Shown here: in pieces, positions 14,401 through 24,933 of the stretch
Layout of the letters: the number at the start of each line of letters is the position of its first letter
How positions within the stretch are numbered: the stretch's first letter is position 1
Source of the DNA: Atrichornis clamosus
Taxonomy: Eukaryota; Chordata; Aves; Passeriformes; Menuridae
Direction: 5' to 3'
Length of the DNA: 64,000 bases
Assembly (NCBI GenBank): GCA_013400975.1
Contig: WBMZ01004788.1
Coordinates: forward strand, 52,376 to 116,375
The notes under the pieces: generated by a model
What the model was told of the DNA's origin: nothing
Databases searched by the model: none
Seen by the model: only the letters and a program-made list of their open reading frames with translations
Made by a program: the position numbers and the translations under genes

Positions 14401-17400
14401 AAATCCGAAGCAAGCGATCTGCCTGGAAAAAACCACCACCCTATACGCAGTGGAAAACGGGGACATTTTCAGAAAGCCTGTAACAATGTGCAATACCACC
14501 AGCCTTGATTATGGGAGACACCAAATTCCCATTACTTGCGGGCCAGGACCACTAGGACCAGGTGTTTCCCTGGCACACAGGGCTGGTGGGGCAGGGCTCG
14601 GGCCCCCCCATCTGCTGCTGCATCCCTGCCAGCCAGCGCAGCCGCTCAGCCCCGCCAGTTCTGGAGCCCTGAACCACTGACGATGCTTCACTGCAACACT
14701 TTATGCATCAGCAATCATTTATTTTTACAATTCTGGGTTTCAAGTGATGCTGCTACACGGGGAAGGGCTGAGGATTTCATCCCCAGCTCCACTGAATTTG
14801 GAGTGGCCTTTGAAGAAGGAATGCTGGGCAACAAACAGGACACGGGGGCAGGCTGGGTCCCTAAGAGGTGGAGGTGTGATGGAGCAGGGAGGATTTTCCT
14901 CCAGGGAGGGCAGGGGACAGAAAGGAGGAAGGCCAAGATATTGCAGCTAAGGAGGGTCTGGATGTCCAAGGAGGGGGGTGACACTCAGTGAGGGTGATGA
15001 GAGCTGGTCCGTGACCCAGAGCAGATGAGGAGTAGGACACAGGCTCATTTCAACCCAAGACCCCTTCAGGGCTAATTTTCCTTAGGGAAGTTTGAATTAA
15101 AAGTGGGGCAGGGAAACTGCTGGGTCCACAGGCATGAAAACATAGGATTTGCTGTACAATCCCAAGGGCTTCGTGGTCATTCTGTTTTCACCAGGCTTTT
15201 CCAGACACTTGCATACACCCACAAGAAACACCAGGAACTCTGCACTCTTGGTGGGCCAGCAGCAAGGAGCAGAGAATGCCCTCACCTTGCTTTTGGCTAC
15301 CAAGATCTGCAAGCAATACTGGAAAACCATAAAGAGCCATCTGCTTGGAACTCCTGCGAAGTTTTGGGCTGGAAATGTTGCACCAACAGAGAGCAGCTGA
15401 GTCACTGAGCTCAAGTGGGATCTTCCTGCCATTCTTTCACTTCCTTCTCTACCCTGGGGCAATATGATCTTTGTTTGCTTTCTTTCTCCTTTTTTTTTTT
15501 TTCCTCCTATGGAACTAATGCTTCTGAAAGTGAGTGCCTAAGAGCACTTACAAGAACCAGAGTGCTGCTCTGAAAGCTCCTTGTCTCCCCTGCCTGTGGC
15601 TATGCAATGATTCCCAGACTTTATCTGCAGCATCCCCTGCCCATCCTGTCCTAAACCATGAGCATCCTGCTTGCCTTACTGTGGTAATTTCTGTGCTATA
15701 CAGATTGCCCCCCACACTGCCCATCTCTCCGGCCAGGGCCAGCTGGATGGCACCCACCTGTGATTTAATGTCCCTGTGAAAACGCTGTCCTGTTCCAAAG
15801 ACCAGAAGACCTCGCTCTGCATTGTTGCTGATCTTGCAGTACCAAGACAAAGATCTCCCTCTTGGAGCCCTGGCTTGCTCTTGCTCCTCCCCTGCAAATC
15901 CCTCCTGAAGGCTGTTCCAGATCCCTGCCACAATCATGGCCAGCCCCTTTAGACTTGCTTTGCACTGAGCCCCTCCTGCCCCTTCAGTCCCAGCCCTCTC
16001 CTGTACCAGCCCGTGAACAGTGGGCTCTGTGGTGCCTCCCTGTCCCACCCTGACACCATCCCACATCTCTCCAACAAGGTGTGCTACTCCAGGGCCTGGG
16101 GACAGCAGCTGAAACATAAGAGAGGGCTCTCCCTCAGGCTGCTCCCACAGAGCCAGGACAGCTTCCTGGTGGAGTTGCTCCCAGATTTCTCCATCATCTC
16201 CATACAGCTCCAGCTTTCCCCTTTGGTGTTCCCCCATTCAGCCCAGCTCCTGGGTGAGCACATGGCTCTCATTGCCACAGCACCACCCCTGAGAGCCGAC
16301 CTGCTCATCGGCCTAATGGGCTTCCAAGGGCTGGGGAGAGGGAGGAGAGCGAGGGGCTGACGCTTCTCAGCCACTCAGCTCGGCCCAGAGCTAACGAGGC
16401 ATCTCAAAATTAAAAAGTGAACTGCAATCCCCAGCAGGCCTGTCCTCCTTTTGGCATTAGGCAGAGTTCTCTGTCTCAAAAAAAAAGAGGACTGGGGAGC
16501 CGTGAGTTGTATTTGGAGCTGTGGAAGCACCACATCATCCTGGGCAGGGTGGGGGTCCTGGGATGAGGTGGGCAGCCTTTGGGCTCTCTTAGAAATACAC
16601 TGACTCTCTTAGGCTGTGAGGTGCAAGATCTGCCTCACTATGGCAAGGAGTGCAAATGGTCCATGGGAATAGGCTCTTCCAGTGCCTTCACATCCAAAGG
16701 TCCCTGGTTCCTCCTGCTCTGTGGGCAGCAACCTTGGTTGCATGGAGGAGGCACCCCAGGACGTGGAGGGGGGACCCTGTCCACAGGGATGAGCAGGTGG
16801 GAACAGTGCAGGGTGATTGCCTCGGATGTGGGGTGAGGATGGCAAGAAGGAAACAGCACTGTTGCAGGAGGAAAATATGGGGAAAACAAGCAGGAAAAGA
16901 GAAGAGAGGAAGGGAAGGCTGCTTGGTTTATTGCTTTTGTGGGTTGCATTTCTCACATGGTAACCTGTCAGGGAAGGACCTTTCTGTGCCCACACCTCTG
17001 GGGAGCCCAGTACTGGCTGCTCTGACCTTCCTGCCCACAGTGCCCTCATCCGTGAGCTGCAGAGGGACCAAGACTTTGGCTTTAGAGGTGCTCTCTGGCC
17101 CACAGGCAGCTGAGTGGCAGCTGCTTTGCTCCAGCCCTCTCCACCTGTGCAGGCAGCTGCTGGCCAGTCAGACCCCTTGGTCACTGCTGGGCCAGCACTG
17201 AGGCAGCTCCATGGCATTCTTCCAGGGCACAAGGCTCCAGGCAGGACCTGCCACCCCTCTGAGGAGCTGACTTGGCCATGGACAGCCCACTCTAACCGGT
17301 GTTCCCAGGACCAGAGCTCAGGTGGGTGGTGGGATCGGCTATCCCAGCAGAGAGGGCTCACACCCCTTTTGCCCAGCTGGAAGGCAGAGGAGAGGTGGCA

Positions 17401-17550
17401 GGACAGCCCAGGTGGAGCACAGGGCAGTCCTGGAGAACAGTCCAGTCCTCAGAACACTGGAACTGGAGCTCAGTCCAGTCCCACACGTCTCTGAGAGACA
17501 GCAGTGCTGCACACACACGGGTTCCAGGCCTCTGCCCGAAGTGTGCCTTT
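2446..17550. other. Intronic sequence without recognised features
   Basis: About 15 kb of intron 2 where I recognise no exon, RNA gene or clear transposon. Many open frames exist on both strands but overlap one another, lack family motifs, and look like chance frames in moderately GC-rich DNA. The only items that stand out are a short T-run (15492-15504) and a 230-codon minus-strand frame at 15548-16237, discussed as a finding. A small direct duplication of GTTACGTAGATGT lies near 11560-11600. Confidence 0.6.
15492..15504. repeat. Poly-T tract
   Basis: An uninterrupted run of 13 T within a pyrimidine-rich segment (about 15470-15510). Read on the minus strand it is an A-run. There is no recognisable retroposon body next to it, so it is called only as a homopolymer. 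Confidence 0.9.
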
Positions 17551-17815
17551 TCCACAGAATATCCTGGGTTGGAAGGGACCCACAGGGATCATTGAGTCCA
17601 GCCCCTGGCTCTGCACAGACACCCCAACACTCCCACCCTGTGCCTGGGAGCGTTGTCCAAACACTCCTGGAGCTCTGGCCGCCTTGGGGCCGTGCCCATT
17701 CCCTGGGGAGCCTGGTCAGTGCCCCAGCACCCTCTGGGAGAAGAACCTTTCCCTAATATCCAGCCTGACCCTCCCCTGGCACAGCTCCATGCTGTTCCTT
17801 CGGGTGCTATCACTG
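17551..17815 (-). mobile_element. CR1 LINE 3' fragment
   Basis: On the minus strand this runs from a segment reading CACCCGAAGGAACAGCATGG, through GGCTGGATATTAGGGAAAGG, to a 3' end reading GGGTCCCTTCCAACCCAGGA followed by TATTCTGTGG. These are hallmark CR1 3'-region phrases. The same phrases in the same order occur on the plus strand at 47736-48262, so the two copies belong to one CR1 subfamily. The 5' side is truncated near 17815, typical of CR1 target-primed insertion. It sits in GABRB4 intron 2, in the same orientation as the gene. Confidence 0.85.
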
Positions 17816-20157
17816 TGCCAGCTGCACACAACTTACTGGGGGGAACTTCACCCTCTCCACAGTGGGGCTGTGGATGAACTAGAAGCCACACAGGGTTAGA
17901 CACATCCTGGCATGATCCCACTGGATTTCTCCTACCAATGGGTTTAGTCCAAAATCCCAGAGAGCTGGTGAGCTCTGGGGACAGCAGCTATACAAGGAAA
18001 CTTCCACCCTTTTCCCCTGGGCTTGTAATGCCAATGATCTCCAGCTCCCAGACTCTTGTCTCAGCCCAACTGTAAATGCTGCAGAGGAAATTTTGTCTGG
18101 ATAAGCTTGTCCTCAGGGGGAGGGAGCCAGGCATGCTGATAGCTTGGGCATCCCTGCACACCGAGCACCAAAGGTGCTCCCCAGCAGGACTTTGCCCTCA
18201 TGAGCAAAGGGAAGGACAACAAAGGGTGAAGGGCAACAGTGAGACGATTACAGGGAAGAGGGTTACGGTCATATTTCTGTTTCTTTGCTCGAGTGAGGAG
18301 AAATGCAGCTTGCACTTTGGGAATTCAGAGTCAAATCGACTAAAATGCAACGGTTGCCCAGACCCATCCATTCTGCAGCCCGGGAGGACGCAGTGCCTGC
18401 CGAGCCCAGCTCGAGCCCTGCACAGATCTGGCAGGGTCAGCAGAACCCCAGCCCTGCCCAGGCTGAAGGAAGGGCTGGGCCATATCCTGGATGCCCTGGG
18501 GACCTGGCATCAGGAAATGGAACCTGCTGGACCCCCCGCCCCGTGGCCCCCCTCTGCCGTGTGGCTCTGCGGAGCCAGCTCACCTCCTGTTTTACTGTAT
18601 CATCACCATCGCCGTGCCTTTACACCGTGGTTCTCTTCCAGTTTTATGTCATCTCCGCAGTTCTCCCCCTCATAAAATGTGACTGCACCAATTTCTGTGA
18701 TCAGGGCTGGGCAGGTAATAGGGACACTTCATGTTTCCTGGACGGAGCTTTTAAATCAAATCCAGCCGTATCCCATGGTCAAAGGAGAGAGGGAAGAGGG
18801 GGAATCCCTCTTTGCTCGCAGAAGGCTGCAAACCCCTCTGAAGTGTCTCCCCACTGCACTGAGGTGACCTGCCAGGTGCTCCTGAGCACTGTGGAGGGAC
18901 AGGCATTTCCCCGATCCCAGAGCCCTCCCTGAGGCCAGGGTGCAGCAGCACTTGGTGCTGCCACCTGCAAGCTCCTGTCCCACCCCAGGGTAGAAGAAGG
19001 AGATGAGGGCAGTGGGAACGGTGTATGAGGGGAGGGAAGGCAGTCTCTGCTGAAGGGTACGGGGTGGTCAGTGCATGGGGGCACGTTTGGGTGACGTGCA
19101 GGGAAACCAGAGGTTTCTAGGAGAGGTGGATTTGGTCATGGGAAACTGCAATACACTGGGGTGATTTCAAAACCTGATGAAATCAGTGAGGATATTCCTG
19201 CACCCCCAGCTTCAAGGAACTATGGATCAGGCCCATTGGGAAAAAAACTCCTCCCTTGAACCACCATATATTTGAGAGCAGGGGCGTGAGCCTGTTTCCC
19301 ATCAGTCATATGGAGAGGGACATCTCAATGTGTACCTGTCCTCCTGTGGGCTGAACAGACCCCAACCCCACGCATCTCCTCATGAGGAGGAAATAGCATG
19401 GCCCCAAAACTACTGAAGACAGCCAAGCTGGGCAGGATGAATCCAGAAGTCCTTCAAAACCCCCTCCCTGTTCAGTCAGCTGTGCTTTTCCACTGCCTGC
19501 TCCTCTCCAAGAAATGGAACTCAGCTGGACCTGGGAGTGTGACGATACCCAAAGATTTTCCATATTTCATCCCCACCAGGCCCTTGTCACTCTCCTGTTT
19601 GCTCACAGGACACAGGAGAGAAATTGCAGATCCTTGCACCTCCTACTGAATAGCAGTCAGGCCACCAGCTCCCCAGGGAATATTTCATCCCACACTGTTG
19701 CTGAGGGGGCAGCCTTGCAGGCCAACCAACAGCCCTGCCAGCAATCACCTCAGCCCTCTGCAGGGAAAAGAGCCAGAATATCTGGCATTGGGAGCACAAG
19801 TGGAGGAGGGATGACTTCTTGTCTGTGATGGAGGAAAGTTTGGAGTGGAGGAAAAGCTGAGTGTTTCTGTCCTGGCAAAATGTCCCCAGAATATCTGTCA
19901 CACCAAGGACAACCCAACTGTCTGCAGAAATGGGTGATGGTGGAAGGAGAGCAGCCAGTGAGAGGAGAAGGAGGGGTGAAAGAAATGTGAGGGAGAAGGC
20001 CAGAAGGACATGAGGGCTGGTGGAGGGTTGGAGATGCCCTGTGGGAGCGCTCCCCGAGGTCGCTGTGTGCTGTGGGTGGCCAGGTCAGCAGCACAGACAC
20101 ACTCGGCAGCCCCCGCCCCGCTCCCCGCGGCGTCCCAGCTCCCCGCCCTCCCCGTAC
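17816..20157. other. Intronic sequence, nothing recognised
   Basis: Intron 2 sequence between the CR1 fragment and exon 2. I see no exon, repeat family or RNA gene. The last few hundred bases next to exon 2 (about 20040-20157) are locally GC-rich with several CpGs. Confidence 0.6.
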
Positions 20158-20246
20158 CTCCAAAGTCAGGCCTGAGGCGGACGTCATAGCCCTTCAGCAG
20201 TTTGTCCACAATTTCTTTCACCACAGAAATATTTCCAGTGGATGGG
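20158..20246 (-). CDS. GABRB4: GABRB4 exon 2: start of mature GABA-A receptor beta-4 extracellular domain
   Basis: An 89-base exon on the minus strand. The acceptor is a pyrimidine-rich TTGTCTTTCAG just before 20246, and the donor is GAG|GTACGG with the last exon base at 20158. Its first base completes a serine codon begun in exon 1 (AG|C); it then encodes residues 28-56 and leaves one base of the next glycine codon. The protein reads [15 protein letters not shown] followed by [14 protein letters not shown]. The block [17 protein letters not shown] is the N-terminal alpha-helix and following loop shared by GABA-A beta subunits of the pentameric Cys-loop chloride channel family. N32-I-S is a sequon at the position of the conserved beta N-glycosylation site. 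The valines and isoleucine ([14 protein letters not shown]) differ from beta-1, -2 and -3 (FVKETVDK, GYDIR) and fit my recollection of chicken beta-4. The exon is otherwise intact. Confidence 0.93.
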
Positions 20247-21697
20247 CTGAAAGACAAAAGAAGAGAGTTCTTGTCATCCCATGTGGCACCGGCCTGGCCA
20301 AGCACCTCAGCATCCTTCCCACCCCAGAGCACCAGGGTGAGCTACAGACACCCCAGCCATGGGCAGAGCCTCCCCATTTCCTTTCTCACTCATGTTTTCT
20401 GTCCTTGGCACAGCTCTCAGCCCCTGGCCTGCCCATGAGCCCCACAGGGGCCCTGAGCCATCCTGGGAGGTGCTCTGAAGTCTCAGCAGTGTTTTGGCTC
20501 CTCTTCTGCAGCTCACCCTGACTCCAGGGTACCCTGAGCTCTGTCCCTCCGTATTCCCTCCTGGTGCAAGCCCACACCCCAGGGATCCTGCCACTGCACC
20601 CCTCAGTGAGCACACCCTCTCTGGCCACCGGCCCACACCCCTGGGGGGCTTCACTGTGCCCCACCCGTAGAGGGGTGCACAGACACACAGAGGCAGAAAT
20701 TGTCCTTTCTGTCCCCACAGGGTGTGTGGGGCAGCTGCAGCCTCTCTCTTGCTGGTCTCACTCCCCTTCCTCAGCCACGCCGGGCTCTTGCTGCAGGTCT
20801 CACACCACCCAGCACAGACTTGTCATGCCCCGAGGTCCCCACTACACAAGTGCCCCCCAGCAGGCACCCTGCACTGTCACACACCCCAGTGCAACCTCTG
20901 CTTCTCATTGCACCCGGGGGTTTCCTCTGGTTATTGAAGTAAACAGGAAAACAGTGCTCCTTTTTCCCTATGGCCTCAATGTACAGCTGATCTTTGGCAG
21001 CAAAAATTCATTTTCTGACACTCAGCATCACCGTGACTTCTTAGCAACGCAGATCAAGAGGCAGAGACAAGGGGAGGAGAGTCCATCTTTCTCTCTGTGT
21101 GCCAGAACAGTGATTCTTTCCCTCCCAACCCTTTAACCTGCACACAGAGGGGGCAGACATCCTCCCTAACACCAATCCAGCCATTACAGCACGAAGGGAG
21201 CTCCCTCTAAAATCAGCCCAAGGGCCAAACCAAAACTGAAGGTGGGAAACCAGAAAGCAGGGGGATGCTAAAAATATTGAACCTATTCAGTGCTGCGGGG
21301 TATATCGGGTTTTCTGCCTGAATACCCAGCCTCTGTGCCACCCTCGTCCCCTGCTTTGCATGAGAATAGAGACCCTGCCGGTGACAACTGCTGCTCTTTG
21401 CAGTCACCCACCACAACAGCAAGGCTCCCTGTCAACACCGCCTCCCACATCCATCCAAGTCAACCTGGAGAGCCGCACCACAGCACTGCCTCTGCCTGCC
21501 AGCCCCGTGCCTTGCTGGACGCCTGGGGTTGGCGCTGACATGTCCGTGTGTCTGCACACACACCGACAGACACACAGACAGACGTGCAGAGGGTGCGGGG
21601 ACTCCCTGCCTGTGCACACAGCCATGCAGACACACAAAAGCACTGGTGCAGCTGTAACACACACAGAGATGTGTGTGAGCACATCCCAGGCAGTGTC

Positions 21698-21727
21698 TGG
21701 AGGTGACTGGAGGTGACTGGAGGTGAC
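21698..21727. repeat. 10-bp tandem repeat (3 copies)
   Basis: The unit TGGAGGTGAC occurs three times head-to-tail without mismatch. It lies at the end of a CA-rich stretch in GABRB4 intron 1. It is a minisatellite-like array, likely polymorphic, with no function suggested by sequence. Confidence 0.9.
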
Positions 21728-22319
21728 AGTGGGTGCAGACCTTGCTCCACTGGGTCATGGAGAGACACTGGGCTGTGCACATGATTTATGCAGAAGCACA
21801 TTAGCAGGCATTTGTGGTTTCCTGAGGCTGTGTTCCCAGGTGCCCAGACTCTCCAGAGAGGTGTGGGTGGAAGCATGTAGGACCACCGGGGAGCCTGGGC
21901 AGGTGTCAGGGCTCTGGATGTGCAGGCTGTGCACGGGCAGGAATTTCTCAACAGGACAGGGATGTGCAAATGTGAGACAGCACCCAGGCCCAGCTCTGGT
22001 GCATGGACAAACCAAGGCGCACTTGTGCTGGCAGGGGAAGGGGTCTGAGCTCCGTTCCTGAGCATCCTGAGAGTGGTACAGCTCTTCCTTGCATTGCTTT
22101 GGTCACTGTGAAAAGGCCAGAGAGTGTGCCCAGGTGGGCATTTTCACAACACTGTGTCTAGGCTTGCAAGGTCCACTTGCACCTGTGGATTTCTATGCAG
22201 GTATGTGAGGTTTTGCAGCAGGCTAATGTATGTAGTGTCACTGTGGAATGATAGTGTGTACCAGCATTTGTTCACCTCTAGACAGTCATTCCTAGGTCCA
22301 TAGATTGCCATATTCATAA

Positions 22320-22440
22320 TATGGGCACTATACATTTCTCAAGGGATTTAGGCACTTCTGTTTAGCTTCCTACAGTACTTAAACTCAGGAAGCTGTGTTA
22401 CCTCCTGAATATAGGCAGGGAAATCGAGGCAGAGACAATA
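22320..22440 (-). repeat. Possible ancient MIR/core-SINE-like remnant
   Basis: On the minus strand, CTCTGCCTCGATTTCCCTG at about 22415-22435 resembles the CTCTGTGCCTCAGTTTCC phrase of MIR-type SINEs. It is followed by GTGCCTAAATCCCTTGAGAA near 22340, a phrase resembling old amniote repeats. The match is by eye, short and degenerate, so it is tentative. Confidence 0.3.
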
Positions 22441-22984
22441 AACAATGTGTCGGGGCCCTGCAGAAAGGGGCAGAGTGGGAAGAGGGATATAGGGACTCTG
22501 TCCTCCTCCTCAGCTACAAGTTGGCCTAGTGAGGGAAAAAACCAGCATCACGATTAAGGACAAGGTCTTTTGCCTCCCAGTGCTCCTTTCGATCCCAAAA
22601 GCCACATCCCTCCCACTGAACAGGCAAGTCATGCGTTTGCCCAGCTGTGGGCGAGCAGCTGCATGTCAGTGCTATTCCTGGCAAATGTGGGTCTGCATCC
22701 GCTTAGGGAGCACGTACATCCAGCCTGTGAACTGAATTCCGGAGAGCCGTGTCCCTGATTCTGTGTCAGTGGGCATGTGCTTTGCATATCCACGTACACT
22801 TGCAGCCAAACATCTCCATACCAGCGCCCGGTGCTGCTGGCTGGGCTGTGTGGGAGTAGCTGAAGGCTTGTGCACATGGAGAGTGTTTTGTCTGCGAGCT
22901 GTGCACGGATACACACGCAGACTCAGGGTGGGCATCGGTCCTGGACACACATGCAAGGACACATCTGAGCGAAGGGCTTTGCCG

Positions 22985-23935
22985 TGGGCATTATTCTTCA
23001 CACGTGTGCTCGGACAGTGCCTCCCACCCTGGCTGCCTGTGTGTGTCCCCTGGCAGGGGGACCGCGCGTGAATGGTGCGGGCAAGGTGGGCGCGCGCCTG
23101 CGCATGTGCGTGTTTATAACTATGGGAACACAAATCTGGCCGTCTCCAGCCCTGCGAGGCTGTGCAGGGACCTGCATGTGTGCGTCGGGAACGCGCTGCT
23201 CCCCGTGCATGGCTGAGCAGGGAAATGCCACAGCTCCCCCCCGGCAGCCTTCGTCAGCACGGAGGTACAAACCCACCTGCACGCGTGGGAAGGCAGGGCG
23301 AGGAGGAGTAGGCAGCGCTACTCCCGTGTGTGAAAGCAGAGGATGAGAGAGCAAACAGGTGTGCTCTGCACACCTTGGCCAGGCTGGATGGGCGCCTGCC
23401 CCTCTGGATCGCCCGGAGTGCTCCAGGCATACCCCAGGAAGAGCTGCAGCTCGAGCACGCAGGGTTTCAGTGCCAGCATCGCCCCGGTGCCGTGCAGAGC
23501 AGGTGAAGCGGTGCTCCGTAGGTGTGTAGTGACACACGGGCGGGCACGGATGGATGCGCGCACGCAGGGATGGAGCCGGATGGATGGCACCCACGGAGGA
23601 GGGTGTTGCATGGCATAAATCTGCGCGGAGGCACGGCCGTGGGCATCGCCTCCGGAGCTCCGCAGAGCCGGGGCTGTGGCACAGCACAGCTCGCTCGGCT
23701 GTGAGCGTGGCTGCGTGTGCAGGCACAGGCACGGCCGAGGCAGCCTGTGCCGGGTGCGTAGCGCAGCTCGGGGGCTCCGGCGGCTCCCGCAGGCACCATG
23801 TTCCCCAGGAAAACACTTCGTTTTGCCTTCTCCCCCCGGCTGAGGAGGGGGACACACACACGCGCCGCGAGTGGGCTGCGAGGTGGGCTCTGTCTGCAGA
23901 GTCTGCTCCACATCTCATGCCTGAGCATCCCTCCT
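22985..23935. promoter_or_regulatory. CpG island inside GABRB4 intron 1
   Basis: CpG dinucleotides are conspicuously dense here compared with the rest of the window, for example around 23060-23110 (repeated GCGCGC) and 23620-23780. The island begins about 180 bases inside intron 1 in the direction of transcription and extends away from exon 1. CpG islands of neuronal receptor genes usually cover the first exon. Here the start-codon exon lies at the edge, flanked by low-complexity DNA. An alternative first exon or an internal promoter within the island is possible but not shown. Confidence 0.75.
23099..23110 (+). promoter_or_regulatory. NRF1-like site
   Basis: TGCGCATGTGCG matches the palindromic NRF1 consensus TGCGCATGCGCA except at two positions. 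It lies in the CpG island, the usual setting for functional NRF1 sites. Binding is inference from motif and context only. Confidence 0.4.
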
Positions 23936-24109
23936 CCCCCTAGAACGACAGGGACTGGGGAATAACAGCAGCAGGCAGCAGGGGAAGCAATTTGGGGAAA
24001 GAACCCCCTCCCTCTCCCCACAGCCAGATCGATGGAGAAAACCCCAAACAACACAAACAAACCCTGTAGCAGCCCCCCTGTCCCTGCAGCCTGGGATCGC
24101 AATCCTTAC

Positions 24110-24189
24110 CTTTGCGCACAGCAGGCGAGACAAAGAGCTGCTAAAGCAGAGACAATTCCACTCAATCTGTCTGCCTGAAATGTCCACAT
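24110..24189 (-). CDS. GABRB4: GABRB4 exon 1 (coding part): signal peptide of GABA-A receptor beta-4 subunit
   Basis: This 80-base coding segment starts at ATG (24189-24187) and ends at the donor AAAG|GTAAGG. It encodes 26 residues plus two bases of a serine codon finished by exon 2. The peptide starts MWTFQADRL, has a hydrophobic core GIVSALAALCLACC and ends in AQ, a classic cleavable signal peptide that sends the subunit to the ER for assembly into pentameric GABA-gated chloride channels. The start is supported because reading upstream in frame reaches a stop (TGA at 24423-24421) with no other ATG between. The splice phase joins exactly to exon 2, giving ...[11 protein letters not shown]. 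Exons 3 onward lie outside the window, so the gene is seen only at its 5' end. GABRQ is the probable positional counterpart in placental mammals; among beta paralogues the sequence fits beta-4 best. Confidence 0.9.
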
Positions 24190-24385
24190 TTCCACAAAGA
24201 CGAAGGATGAAAAAAAAAATCTTTGGAGGGGAGGGGAAAGAAAGATGGATCTTCTGAAATCCCCCTCCAACAAAAGGGGGGGAGGGAAAAAAGAAACCAA
24301 CCCCCCCCCCGTTAATGATTTCCTAGAGAAAAAGAATAATGAAAAAAACCTAAAAAATGAGGGGGAAAAATACCCCCCCACTCCT

Positions 24386-24445
24386 TCAGTGCCAGTCAAA
24401 GAATTCGTTTCTTCTTCCTTTCAGCATCCTCTCAACAAGAGACAT
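24386..24445 (-). CDS. Candidate upstream ORF (19 codons) in the GABRB4 leader
   Basis: An ATG at 24445-24443 opens a frame of 19 codons ending at TGA 24388-24386. It reads MSLVERMLKGRRNEFFDWH and has a second in-frame ATG at codon 7. It is in a different frame from the main start codon and ends about 197 bases upstream of it. It matters only if the transcript begins upstream of 24445, which the sequence does not show. If so, it could reduce initiation at the main start. Confidence 0.3.
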   Translation of the reverse strand: MSLVERMLKGRRNEFFDWH

Positions 24446-24703
24446 CCTCTGGCAATGGAGAAAATCCCAAGAGAAAGAAAAATAAAATGCCCCAAAATGG
24501 GCTCAGCAAAATGTGAAATTGAATCTCACAGGTAAACGGAAGAAGAAGAAAAAAATTTAAAAAAAAGAAAAAGAAAAAAACCAACTCAGTGTCCCCTGAG
24601 CACTCCACTTGGATTATTTTTCCTCCTGCTCTTTTGCCATCCGGTTCTGCAGATGTTGCATGGCTCCTGCTAGCCACCTTCAGAGAGGAGGAGGAGGAGA
24701 AAG

Positions 24704-24706
<3 letters not shown>

Positions 24707-24749
<43 letters not shown>
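24707..24749. repeat. (GT)n dinucleotide microsatellite
   Basis: About 21 uninterrupted GT units lie some 520 bases upstream of the GABRB4 start codon, preceded by a GAG/GGA-rich run. On the gene strand it is (CA)n. It is likely length-polymorphic and able to adopt Z-DNA. Confidence 0.97.
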
Positions 24750-24752
<3 letters not shown>

Positions 24753-24933
24753 GAGGACGTGTGAGTTTTCTAGCAATATGATTTTATTCTGAATTTTACC
24801 TATTTGCTCCCCCTTCCTCTTTATTTTCCGAGGGGGAAGGGGAAGCAACCCAGCCCCACTGTGCAGTTATTTTATTTTAGGGAAAAATCTCAGGCTCGTC
24901 ACTTGGGAGGTTTGGGGGTTTTGTGAAAGGGCT

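Larger units (their letters stand above)
1..20157 (-). other. GABRB4: GABRB4 intron 2 (partial, start of intron)
   Basis: This is non-coding sequence downstream of exon 2 on the minus strand, beginning with the donor GTACGG at 20157. In the beta-subunit family the next exon is about 68 bases and encodes a conserved stretch ending in SEVNM. I looked for its reverse complement (CAT, then GTT or ATT, then NAC, then TTC or CTC) and for the longer exon 4, and found neither, so intron 2 continues past the left edge. Apart from the CR1 fragments at 2005-2445 and 17551-17815, a T-run at 15492-15504 and an unexplained open frame at 15548-16237, I see nothing identifiable here. Intron identity follows from exon 2; its minimum length is 20 kb. 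Confidence 0.8.
20247..24109 (-). other. GABRB4: GABRB4 intron 1
   Basis: A 3863-base GT-AG intron inferred from matching phase: exon 1 ends two bases into a codon and exon 2 begins with the third. The donor AAAG|GTAAGG is near-consensus, and the acceptor has a good pyrimidine tract with a TGAC-type branch-site candidate near 20275. The first kilobase of the intron, read in the gene direction, is a CpG island (22985-23935). The stretch 21530-21730 is rich in CA and GACA repeats, and 22320-22440 may hold an ancient SINE remnant. I see no alternative coding exon. Confidence 0.85.

Noticed and set aside
16609..17361. 250-codon minus-strand open frame
   Set aside because: Composition is Ser/Pro/Leu-rich and low-complexity, no motif is seen, and plus-strand frames of similar quality overlap it.
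1..20157. Search for GABRB4 exon 3 and exon 4
   Set aside because: No match to the reverse complement of the ...SEVNM end or of the exon 4 block; both are taken to lie outside the window.
22998..23918. 306-codon minus-strand open frame
   Set aside because: It lies in the intronic CpG island, where stop codons are rare by composition. It is full of Cys, His, Pro and Arg without any domain, and shorter frames overlap it on both strands.
24432..24848. 138-codon minus-strand frame with a His-Thr repeat
   Set aside because: The repeat is the translation of the CA/GT microsatellite, and the rest is homopurine DNA.
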